Of a DNA stretch of 64,000 nt, positions 24,101-32,440 are shown one piece after another. Location: contig VZTI01003105.1 in assembly GCA_013397865.1 (NCBI GenBank), positions 816,109 to 880,108 on the forward strand, in the 5' to 3' direction. Within the stretch, counting starts at the first letter, position 1; each line of letters starts with the position of its first letter. Origin of the DNA: Struthidea cinerea. Lineage: Eukaryota > Chordata > Aves > Passeriformes > Corcoracidae. The translations under genes and the position numbers were made by a program. The notes below the pieces were generated by a model. It was not told where the DNA came from. It saw only the letters and a list, made by a program, of their open reading frames with translations, and did not search any database.

Positions 24101-27100
24101 CAAAAACACTTGTGGGGAAAAAAGAGTTTTTAAGCCAGTGATGTTCATAATGGTGGTGATCCAGACTAAGAGGAAATTAGAAGAATTGCTACATGGAAAA
24201 ACTACTAACATCACCCAAAATGATGTATTGAAATAGAGTGGGTTTGTAAATTCCAAAGGTACCTTCAAGGGGGGCTTAGGATTTTTAAAATTACACCCTT
24301 TCAAGGCCTGTAGCAGAGTACTCAGCCTCGCTAATTGCTGTGGAGATCCTGGTCCAAACTCCAAGGACCACACAACTTCTTAGAGTTCTACCCTCTTGCA
24401 TAAACTCATCAGGATTGTGGAAAACGTGCTGACACAAGTAGGAGCTGTCAAAAACGAGCCCAGCCTTCATTAGAACTGGTAAAGGTTTATCTGTCTCTTA
24501 GAAGAGTCTCAGATCTGGCTGCACTACAGAGCTGTATCTGTCACTGAGCCTGGAATCTCTTCCTGGAGCGAATGTCACAGTGTATTCAAAATCTTAAAGC
24601 AAGTGTAAAAACGCATCTGCTTTGCCTCAGGCATTGCTGAGAAAGGACATACAGGCACACACAGACACACACTCCCTCCCCACCTCAAGCACTGCAAACT
24701 TCTTGCAGCTATTGTCCAGTGCACCTTCCCAGCACTTTCTGTTTTATTTGCAGCTGTAACTTAGGTTTCATGTACATTATTCCTGTCAGCTTCTGTGAAA
24801 CAGAATACAAATCTCAAAATCTGCCTTCAGTGGTGGATTGAAATTAGTTTACTACTCTTAAAGCAGATGACAGTAGCAAAGAAGTTTGTGCTTTGTCTGC
24901 ACATTCTGCAGCAGACCCAGTCTGGTGCTGGGCACCCAGGAGAACCAGCTCTTCTTTTCCTTGTTCACCTCCCTGCTATATCAAACACTCACTTGCTCAT
25001 TAGTAACATCACTGTGGCTCACCATCACTCCTTCTGCTACTCCCCCCCAGGCTACTTCTCCCCCTAAGGATGTTAGAGCCAACAGGATCTCACAGGAGTC
25101 AAAACAGTTCTTATTCTTACTATAACTCTGTCTAGGAGTGTTCTCTCTTGTAAGGCTGGTGAGTACCAGCATAGGAAGGGGAATTCAGTAAAGCCAGCCA
25201 TGAGCATAAACAAAGGACCTGCTGTGCTTCTGCAGCAATGAACTTGCAGCCATAATGAAAGGCTGAATATTCTTTTTTCAGAAAGGGGTAAGTCAAAATC
25301 TACAAGTTATTCTGTTCTTTAAAGCTAGCCCAAAATTCAGTGCATTAGAGTACTGTAGATAACTTCTCTTACAATCCAAATATGCTACTGTTTCTTAGTG
25401 AACTGGTGGCAGAAGATTGATGCAGCTTGTCCTGGGGAGCAAGCCTGTTCAAAATCAGGTGGCACCAAACTGTGGTGAAGAACCTAGAAGGAAGAGAGCA
25501 TTTCCTGTATTTCAGTCTGAGAATATAATTTTCCTGAATTCCCTGGACATTTAGCAAATGACACTCATTAGTTGCCTCTCTTTTGCTTTGAATCTAGGAG
25601 TCATTCAAGCCCACTGAAGAGCACGTGCTAGTGGTAAGACTGCTTGTGAAACATCTGCATGCTTTCAGCAACAGCCTGAAACCAGAGCCTCTCTCCCCTT
25701 CAGCCCACTCCCACACAGCCAGCCCACTGGAAGAGTTTAAAAGGTTGGTACATGAGCATGTCTCTGAAATGTATAGAACTTCTCCCTGAAAAGCTGAGCT
25801 TTCTCCATGAAAATCTCAGCTTTCTCTGAGAGGTTGAATTATGCTGTTTTGATGCTAAATACAGGAGTACATTATTAAAAGTACATGAGAGCTAATGGGT
25901 CATGTTTCTCACATCCGCTGAGGAGGGGCAGCTTCAGCAGCAGCTATTGCCCTAGTCTATAGAGAAAATGCTACCAGAGGATTCTGGCCAAGGTTAGTTT
26001 AGTATTTGGTATTTAATAATTCAAGTTGAAATTCAATGGCCTGAAGTAGTTTCAGTTAAAAAGGAACAAATTTTGCTCAATTCTTCCTCTGTTTGCATTT
26101 GTGAAAGTGTGTTGGGTTGTTGGTTGGTAGGGCTGGGTTTTTTGTTTTTAAAATTTGCTGCCAGTTGATACATGTGACTTTGAATCTTTTTGCAGGGTTG
26201 TGATTCCTCGGTTTGTCCAGGAGAAGCTTTATATCTTTCTGCAACACTGTTTTGGCCACTGGCCTCTGGATGCCTCTTTCAGAGCAGTATGTACCTGCTT
26301 CTCCACCTAAGTCTGTACTCAACAGAACTAGTTATTAGTTATTGCTGTTTCTTGGTCTTTACATCTCTCTTTTCTAGAGCAGTAGAATTCTTTATATAAC
26401 AAAAAAATTAACAAAAAAATCCTTCCTGCCTTCCTCTCCAAAAAAGTACTGGCACTCATGTGGATTTATGTGTGATTTTGCTTAGGTTCTTGAGATGTGG
26501 TTAAGTTACTTGCAGCCTTGGAGGTATGCGCCCGAAAAGCCACCACAAAGCACAGAGCCTTTGCCTCGCAGCGTCTCGGAGAAATGGTGAGGAGGGGAGC
26601 AGCTGTGAGTAATCTGAGCAAACTCCAACCCTCATGGAGATCACGAGTAGAACAGCAGTATGTCAGGAACTATGCACCAACCTGAAGTAAATTCCTATAC
26701 GAGACTAGAGATGATTTCTTAGAACACCAGTTTTTGTTTTGAGGGTATTCTTTTGTCTCAGTGTAAATCTTTCCAGAGACAGTATGAAACATTCCCTTAG
26801 TGGCTTATTTGGTAAAAGACAAAATAACAAGTCTCTAAATAGCTGTATTCACAAATCCTGTACTCACTTTGACAGGGCTACCTTCATTCAAGAAAACCTA
26901 CTCATGTATACCAAGCTGTTTGTGGGATTTCTGAACAGAGCTCTTCGAACAGACTTGGTCAGTCCAAAAAATGCCCTCATGGTGTTCCGAGTTGCTAAGG
27001 TCTTTGCTCAGCCCAATCTAGCTGAAATGATCTTGAAAGGTAAAAGGATATTTTGACATCTTATGTTGTCCTGTCTCAATCTTTCTTTGCAACAGTTATC

Positions 27101-30100
27101 TCACCCCAGAAGCACTGAGGTGAATGGACTTCTCTCCCATTTTGCATGCTATTTTGCCATTCAAAAGTCTGTCTTCACTAATGTTTGTCAATTGGTTTCT
27201 AATCACAATAGATTTCATCCCACAATTTTTCTTTAAAGAATAAAGTACACAATTACAATTGTCAGTTTTTCTTACACTTGTATTACTTCATTATACACTT
27301 CAGGATTTAAACTTTGTGTATCTCTGAAAGTCCCTATGCTTAGTGAAAGAGTCAGGCATGTGCTTCAGGATAATTAGGAAACAGTAAATTTGGGAGTGGT
27401 GAGATTTGACAAGTGTCAATGTCTGAAATACATTTCTCCACTTCCTTTTGCTGAAAAATGTTACAAACTTAAAATGCTGCTTGTATGGTCTGCATTAAAT
27501 GCACTCTGACATTTTCTGCTCTGGGCAGAGAGAAGTAAATAATAAACAGTAATTAAGGCCTTTTTCCCCCTAGAACTCACTCTCTAAATAAAGTTGCCCA
27601 GCAGCCTTAAGGCAGCTGGACCTTCCCCAGGCAAGACCAGTATTATGTAACCATCTGCACTGCTTTTTTCAAATTCTAGGAGAACAGTTACTCCTGGAGC
27701 CAGAACTCGTTATTCCCCACCGTCAACACCGACTTTTTATGAGCCCCACTCTTGGTGGGAGTTTTTTGTCATCACGGTCTCCAGCTGTTACAGATGCCTC
27801 ATTTAAGGTGAAGAGTCATGTTTACAGCCTGGAAGGACAGGACTTCCAGTATAAACAGATGTTTGGCACAGAAGTCAGGAATTTGGTAAGCAACAAGCTC
27901 CTTGTCACCTGCCTTTCTACTTCAACGGATGTTTTCTCAGTGCTGAGCATCCATGTCAGGAGAAGTTAAGAGTGGAAAACTTCACACCCTGCATTACTGT
28001 ATAATTTAGTTTGCTGACAGTGACTTCTGGACCCTGAGGGGTCTCAGTCCAGCACAGCTGTAAAAATCTGCTTCTCTTTGATAAGTAAGTTAATGTACTT
28101 ACTGCCTTGGAGCAGTAAATGGTATATCCCCTCAAACATGCTTACTGTGATCTTCTGATTGATCAGTACCTACCAGCAAGTCAGAGCAGCAGAAATAAAA
28201 AAAGCATCAGAAGAACCTAAGCAGCACTGAGGTTTCTTAAATGCTTCAACAGAACTGCCTATGCCCTATTGGAAATCCAACTAACAGTCAGCACAAATCC
28301 ATATGCACTAAAGGGAGTGAGTTTGCAGGGATTGCGCTCACTTTCAGCTAGCAAGGCACAGTTTTATCCATGTATTGATGCTTAGTGATCCTTTATCTTT
28401 GTCCCACACCATTTTGTTTTGTTCTTTCTTTAGGTGTTAAAACTGGCTCAGTTAATTTGTCAGGCACAGCAGACAGCAAAGTCCATATCAGACCATTCTG
28501 CAGAGACAACTGCCAGCCAGTCCTTCTTCTCATGGTTTAGATTCACACCATCTGAGATGAATGGTTCCTACACAGGCAATGACCCTGATGAAATTGGGCA
28601 GGACAGCATCAAAAAAACAGATGAATATTTAGAGAAGGCACTGGAATATTTGTGCCAGATCTTTAAGGTATGTACCACCTTTCTAAGAACTTGTGCAGCG
28701 AGAACAAGAGTCAGGATTCGTCAAAAATACGTCTGTGTCTCTTGTACTTTGTGGGGTCACAAAGTTATCCAAAGACCTTGCTAGTAAATTTTAACATCTT
28801 CTCAACTTTACCTGACTGCTTCAAAACCCATTTTCAATATAGATGGAATTAGGTGTTCTGAGTTTCTACGTATCAAACCTACAACTGCAGCTATGGACGA
28901 ACTGTTAAAAATAACAGATTCATTTCTCTGCAGCCACACTCCCTTACACAGAATTGCCCTAGGAGACAGCTCTTTGATACTCTTTGAGAGCTAAGGGAGA
29001 TACAAACCAGAGCACTTCTCTAGAACTGGACAAGCACAGACAAATCTGGAGAGGTTCTTCTCATTTTAATGTCTAACCAAAGTGCTGTGAAGCAGTTTGT
29101 GGTATCTGAGCTGGCTGTCAAAGACTTCCAATACTAATGAGTTTGTTGAGTGAGGAGTAAATTAACTAGGGGGTAGGTCAAGCACCTGCTTTAGAACTGT
29201 ATTATTCTTGCGTAGCTGAGTGAAGCCCAGCTGACTCAGATGATGATGAAGTGTGGGACAGCTCAAGATGAGAATGGAAAAAAACAGCTTCCAGACTGCA
29301 TTGCAAGTGAGAACGGCCTCATTCTTACACCCCTTGGCAGGTACCAGGTGAGAGAGAAACGATTCCATATCACTCCCTAGGTTGTTCTTGAAAAAACAAG
29401 TTGTCCTTCTATGACGAAGAGAAGTGCAACTTGCTTGGGGCTAAAAGGTGCCAGTAAAAAAGTGTTTCAGATGGGAGCTACAAGATGAGGTGTTTATTTT
29501 CCCATTTCTAGATCATAAATGGCTTACGTAGGTTTGAGGTGCAGTATCAAGGGGATACTGAGCTTCAGCCCATCCGCAGCTACGAAAATGCCGCTCTTGT
29601 CCGCCTGCTGTTCCGCTTATCCTCAGTGCTCAACGAAAGGGTAAGTACAGCACTGCCTCCTTCTGTGTTCTCCACTGCAAATTGCTGTTCTTTGCTGCAC
29701 ACGTACAGATATGACACTTCATTTGTTCCTACTCCATCTTCTTTATTGTGGTCTAGATGGGTATTTCCTAGTAGTAAGAGGCCTCCTTCTGTACCTCTAA
29801 TTCTGCTTTTCCTACACAAAACACTGTAAATGTGATTTATTAACGGACTCATGGTTGATGAACAATGGAGTAACATTCAGAATGAACACTTCTAAAGCAG
29901 GAAAAGCAAATTATTTTCTTAGGTATGAGGAACACAAGGCAAGTCTGCACTAAGACAGTTCTGCTGTTTAAAAGTGCAGTTTGAGCCCCCATTTCCTAGA
30001 ATCCCCATTCTATAAATGAAGAAAATAAAATAAGTTACTTTATGACAGTATTTGCAGGAGGACACCAACTTTTAAATGCTTCTTGCCTCAGTTTGCAGAT

Positions 30101-30418
30101 CAGATGCAAGTGCTTTGCTCCAGGGAAGATTTTGTTGGCAGACTTTGTCGCTATCATCTGACCAACCCCCAGCTCGTACAGAAAATCAGGTACAGTCCTG
30201 TGGTGAGGGACAGAACAAGCCAGAACTGGGGACCCAGGATCAGTCTGAGGTTTCTGGCCAGCTACAGGACTCTGATGTCTTTGCTGATGATCTACTTCCT
30301 TGCATCCTGGTTTTACATCGGGCCAGTTGGCTGCACCTTCATTATCCTAATTGGATATTTTCTTTATGCTGTAATAATGACTTTTTTCTTTGAAGGATGG
30401 AAACCACATGAACACTAG
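14793..30418 (+). CDS. SMPD4: SMPD4, neutral sphingomyelinase 3 (whole gene, 19 coding exons)
   Basis: SMPD4 is a membrane protein of the ER and outer nuclear envelope, described as a Mg2+-dependent neutral sphingomyelinase (sphingomyelin to ceramide plus phosphocholine) and linked to nuclear-pore and nuclear-envelope integrity. It does not have the DNase I-like fold of the other neutral sphingomyelinases. Nineteen exons join without a frame error into 2484 nt, encoding 827 residues. That equals the length of the human form starting at the equivalent MAFPHLQQPSFLL methionine, and almost every segment aligns with what I recall of the human protein. Landmarks are ELHGIFPWLVESIFGSLDG (residues 43-61), VNADPASQEIWRSETLLQ (ending 264), QENLLMYTKLFVGFLNRALR (mid-protein) and two C-terminal hydrophobic segments (about 779-795 and 798-819). 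The start at 14793 is chosen by homology and sits in a CpG island. The neighbour MED15 is tail-to-tail. Confidence 0.95.
15122..15208 (+). CDS. SMPD4: SMPD4 coding exon 2
   Basis: Residues 14-42, beginning ATLKAD and ending EELPAK. Acceptor AACAG, donor GTGAGC, 87 nt, phase 0 on both sides, so any phase-0 first exon can be joined to it. Confidence 0.93.
15305..15476 (+). mobile_element. CR1 LINE 3' fragment in SMPD4 intron 2
   Basis: It contains the CR1 motifs GGAACGGGCTGCCCAGGGAG, GATGTTTAAGGAAAAGCTGG and GGACTCGATGGTCTCAGAG, and the terminal repeat ATTCTGTGATTCTG. Only the last 170 bases or so are present, in the sense orientation of SMPD4. Confidence 0.88.
15870..16012 (+). CDS. SMPD4: SMPD4 coding exon 3
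   Basis: Residues 43-90 (last codon split). Encodes the strongly conserved ELHGIFPWLVESIFGSLDG block and GWNLRCLQGK. Acceptor CTGAAG, donor GTAAAC, 143 nt, exits in phase 2. Confidence 0.95.
16165..16240 (+). CDS. SMPD4: SMPD4 coding exon 4
   Basis: Residues 90-115, including GPMMKLVYKLQAEEYRYDF and PVSYLP. Acceptor TTTACAG, donor GTGAGT, 76 nt; exons 3 and 4 together restore phase 0. Confidence 0.95.
17111..17219 (+). CDS. SMPD4: SMPD4 coding exon 5
   Basis: Residues 116-152 (split after the first base), GPVKASIQEQVLPE through GGLGLNLAL. Acceptor CTTTCAG. The donor reads GTATCCTTT, the U12-type consensus, so this exon is followed by a probable minor-class intron in phase 1. Confidence 0.93.
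17220..17812 (+). other. Probable U12-type (minor spliceosome) intron of SMPD4
   Basis: The donor GTATCCTTT matches the nine-base U12 5' splice-site consensus exactly. The 3' end carries ATCCTTAAC at 17791-17799, an 8 of 9 match to the U12 branch-site consensus TTCCTTAAC, with the branch adenosine about 14 nt before the AG at 17811-17812. Both signals and their spacing are what the minor spliceosome requires. There is no long polypyrimidine tract. Length 593 nt, phase 1. Confidence 0.88.
17813..17865 (+). CDS. SMPD4: SMPD4 coding exon 6
   Basis: Residues 152-169, NPFEYYMFYFAISLITQK. 53 nt, donor GTAAGT. Reached through the U12-type acceptor. Exons 5 and 6 together are 162 nt and restore phase 0. 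Confidence 0.93.
18413..18564 (+). CDS. SMPD4: SMPD4 coding exon 7
   Basis: Residues 170-220. Contains NSAYFILVDTYLKCFLPTEG, then a proline/serine-rich linker. Acceptor TGTTACAG, donor GTAATG, 152 nt, exits in phase 2. Confidence 0.93.
18897..19029 (+). CDS. SMPD4: SMPD4 coding exon 8
   Basis: Residues 220-264, with SSYGMHHTSLLKRHIAHQ and VNADPASQEIWRSETLLQ, among the best conserved parts of the family. Acceptor TCCAAG, donor GTACGT, 133 nt. Confidence 0.95.
19659..19730 (+). CDS. SMPD4: SMPD4 coding exon 9
   Basis: Residues 265-288, IFVEMWLHHYSLEMYQKMQS followed by PHVK. 72 nt, phase 0 both ends, acceptor TTTTGCAG, donor GTAATA. Confidence 0.95.
19731..23143 (+). other. SMPD4 intron 9 (largest intron, 3.4 kb)
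   Basis: No extra exon, RNA gene or clear transposon copy was recognised. The last 100 bases or so (23036-23143) are an unusually long pyrimidine tract with several T, C and CT runs, leading into the exon 10 acceptor. Confidence 0.65.
23144..23233 (+). CDS. SMPD4: SMPD4 coding exon 10
   Basis: Residues 289-318, LEVLHYRLSISS through YQALHAYQ. 90 nt, phase 0 both ends, so skipping it would keep the frame. Donor GTATTA is weak (no +5 G). Confidence 0.93.
25598..25743 (+). CDS. SMPD4: SMPD4 coding exon 11
   Basis: Residues 319-367, ESFKPTEEHVLVVRLLVKHL, then HAFSNSLKPE and a serine-rich stretch ending PLEEFKR. Acceptor ATCTAG. The donor AG|GTTGGT departs from consensus at +3 and +4. 146 nt, exits in phase 2. 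Confidence 0.92.
26196..26286 (+). CDS. SMPD4: SMPD4 coding exon 12
   Basis: Residues 367-397, including VIPRFVQEKLYIFLQHCF and GHWPLDASFRA. Acceptor TTTGCAG, donor GTATGT, 91 nt; restores phase 0. Confidence 0.95.
26486..26586 (+). CDS. SMPD4: SMPD4 coding exon 13
   Basis: Residues 398-431, VLEMWLSYLQPWRYAPEK, then a variable linker ending SVSEKW. Acceptor TGCTTAG, donor GTGAGG, 101 nt, phase 2 exit. Confidence 0.93.
26876..27039 (+). CDS. SMPD4: SMPD4 coding exon 14
   Basis: Residues 431-486: QENLLMYTKLFVGFLNRALR, then LVSPKNALMVFRVAKVFAQP and NLAEMILKG. Nearly identical to human and the best conserved exon. Acceptor TTTGACAG, donor GTAAAA, 164 nt. Confidence 0.95.
27680..27885 (+). CDS. 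SMPD4: SMPD4 coding exon 15
   Basis: Residues 486-554, including LLLEPELVIPHRQHRLF and VTDASFKVKSHVYSLEGQDF. 206 nt, donor GTAAGC; returns to phase 0. Confidence 0.94.
28434..28667 (+). CDS. SMPD4: SMPD4 coding exon 16
   Basis: Residues 555-632, VLKLAQLICQAQQTAKSISD ... GSYTGNDPDEIGQDSIKKTD ... ALEYLCQIFK. 234 nt, phase 0 both ends, acceptor CTTTAG, donor GTATGT. Confidence 0.95.
29216..29347 (+). CDS. SMPD4: SMPD4 coding exon 17
   Basis: Residues 633-676: LSEAQLTQMMMKCGTAQDEN, then GKKQLPDCIASENGLILTPL ending GRYQ. 132 nt, phase 0, acceptor GCGTAG, donor GTGAGA. Confidence 0.95.
29512..29640 (+). CDS. SMPD4: SMPD4 coding exon 18
   Basis: Residues 677-719, IINGLRRFEVQYQGDTELQP, IRSYENAALVRLLFRLSSVL and NER. 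129 nt, phase 0, donor GTAAGT. Confidence 0.95.
30092..30418 (+). CDS. SMPD4: SMPD4 coding exon 19 with stop codon
   Basis: Residues 720-827 and TAG at 30416-30418. Two hydrophobic stretches at about residues 779-795 and 798-819 form the C-terminal membrane anchor, followed by a short polar tail ending HEH. The anchor diverges in sequence from human but keeps length and character. Confidence 0.94.
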   Translation, partial: FADQMQVLCSREDFVGRLCRYHLTNPQLVQKIRYSPVVRDRTSQNWGPRISLRFLASYRTLMSLLMIYFLASWFYIGPVGCTFIILIGYFLYAVIMTFFFEGWKPHEH

Positions 30419-30465
30419 TTTCCTCTTCCTGGCTTGTAAAAATAAATGTTTTAAGGATGAGCCTG
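30419..30465 (+). terminator. SMPD4 3' UTR and poly(A) signal
   Basis: AATAAA at 30441-30446, only 23 bases after the stop codon. If used, the 3' UTR would be about 45 nt, very short for a vertebrate mRNA. No other canonical AATAAA on the + strand was noted before the MED15 tail. The exact cleavage point is inferred. Confidence 0.65.
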
Positions 30466-30889
30466 GGATTCCATGACTAAAATGTTTTAATTATATCAGA
30501 TCTTCCTAAAGTATTTTTTAATACTAAAGTTAATGGAGTTTTATAAACAATGATGTGGCCTTGTAGAGATAATCAATGTAAATTTTATTTTTATAAAAGT
30601 GTTCCTGTAGACTCTAGTGAATACGTTGTTTGGTTTTTTTTGAGGGGGAAGAATGAGCCATGAGTATTTATAAAACTACAGCCATGCCATAGGTAGATCC
30701 TATCACTAACCTCTTGACCAGGTCTTCCAGTTCACTCAGGACAGTAAGGATAGTGGTGCATGAGATACAGAGCCATTTATGATTTCATCCCCTAACCTTA
30801 AAAGCCTGTAAGTTTTCACTTACCACAGAACACAGTAACCCTCACCCAATGACACTGGTATCTAAGAGGGGAAGAGCAGTACAATGTTA

Positions 30890-32303
30890 GCATCCAACAC
30901 AGGGATAATAATAAATTTATTACAGTAGAAACAAACAGATGGTGCATTAGCTCATGTACAAAATACTGATAGCATTCTGCTGCCTCAGTCAGTGCTTACT
31001 AAGTACCCACATTTAAAAACATCCTAAAACTGATGACACCACATGGATTTACAGAGGTCATAGCAATTTCTTGACACTACTGTAAGAGAGCCCAGCTACT
31101 CTTTAAGGTTTGCTGCACAATACAGAGAGAGATGGGGCAGGATCTAATTGGAACATCTGATACTTGAAATTCTCCTACACCAGGAACTTAAGAGGGAACA
31201 ACTTAGACATAGGGGGAAGTATGAAAAATGCATTAAAATAGAGTTACTTGTGGTAAATGTTTTCATTAGAAGTGCCCAACAATAAGGCAGCTGATGACTG
31301 ACTTGAGTGCCCATCATTGTTCAAGGCACAATATATTAGTTGCCAGTTCTACTCCTGAGATGTTGTTTTTTGCCTTTTCTGTTTAAACAAACCGATGTAG
31401 TATAGAAACATTTTCAGTGCACTGCATTAACTCCCAAGGGAAGCCAGATGCCTCAGAGAGACTCTGAAAAGAAGAAATGTAGCTACGAGCCTGCTGGATC
31501 GATTTGTGTCACTTGGCCTTTAATACTGTTGATCCCCCCCCACCTTTACGTACACATTTACTGAATTTATAGAGCAAGTTTGCACATTAGTATCTCTTCT
31601 TTCTCATCAACCTTACTCTTCTGGAGTGAGAAACATGGTCCATGCTAACCAAAAACCATTTATACAAAGTAGCATTTAAAATAAGCTATAAAATACCTTT
31701 TTTGCTCTGTTTGGTTCCACATTTCCATCCCCAAGTATAATTATCCAGACTTATCTCACATAGTTGAGCGATGTCTTAAAAGGATGTAATTTATCCCATC
31801 TCTGGGCAAAGCTACTAGTCAAAAAGATTTCCTACACCCACTGGGAAGTTTGCAAGCACATTCTAGTTGCAGCTCATTTATTTCTGGGGCAGTATCAGGT
31901 CACAAAACATACAGTGTGAAAGAAATACTGGCACTGAGCAAATTTTGAAGCAAATTAGGACATTTTTTCCCTACCCCTCTTATACCAGACTCCCTGATGG
32001 AAGTCCACAAATAATTTCTTCTCTAAGAAGACAATAAAACTCATCCTAAATACAGTCTTGAGAACCATATATACACATTTTGTATATTTGAAAAGACTGG
32101 CAAAAGTCCACAGAGGCAGAAGATAGAAAGCATGAAAGCTAAGTCTAACATCAGGTTCTCTACTGAACCTGACAACCTAGAAACAAAACAACATAAGGCT
32201 TCTTTCTTCTGAAGTAACCTCCCCACACTGTGGTTTTCCAGTGGCATGTGGAAGAGGGCAGCGGTTGAGACCTTTCTTGCTTCATGATTTAGGAGGTAAG
32301 CTG
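30890..32303 (-). other. MED15 3' UTR with poly(A) signals
   Basis: Non-coding continuation of the MED15 terminal exon. The distal signal AATAAA reads on the minus strand at 30921-30916 and is followed by a GU-rich segment around 30895, giving a 3' UTR of about 1.4 kb. A second AATAAA at 31882-31877 would give a UTR of about 0.45 kb. Boundaries are inferred from the signals. Confidence 0.6.
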
Positions 32304-32440
32304 TTACGCAGCAGAGAGACAGGCCTGACGAATGCTTTGTGCCCAGGTGTTCAAGAGTGCTGTGACTGAATGCTTGTCTGGGAGTTGCAATAGTTTTGAA
32401 GTCATGTATCGATACACTGACTGCAAAAAGGGATTGGCTG
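32304..32440 (-). CDS. MED15: MED15 coding exon 18 with stop codon
   Basis: Residues 759-803 and TAA at 32306-32304. It includes ANPFLQSVYRYMTSKLLQLP, DKHSVTALLNTWAQSIRQ and the C-terminus ACLSAA, which equals the human one. Acceptor preceded by a T10 run. Confidence 0.95.

Noticed and set aside
14793..30418. Relation of SMPD4 to bacterial sphingomyelinase toxins
   Set aside because: The protein lacks the DNase I-like fold motifs of those enzymes and aligns with the vertebrate SMPD4 family along its full length.
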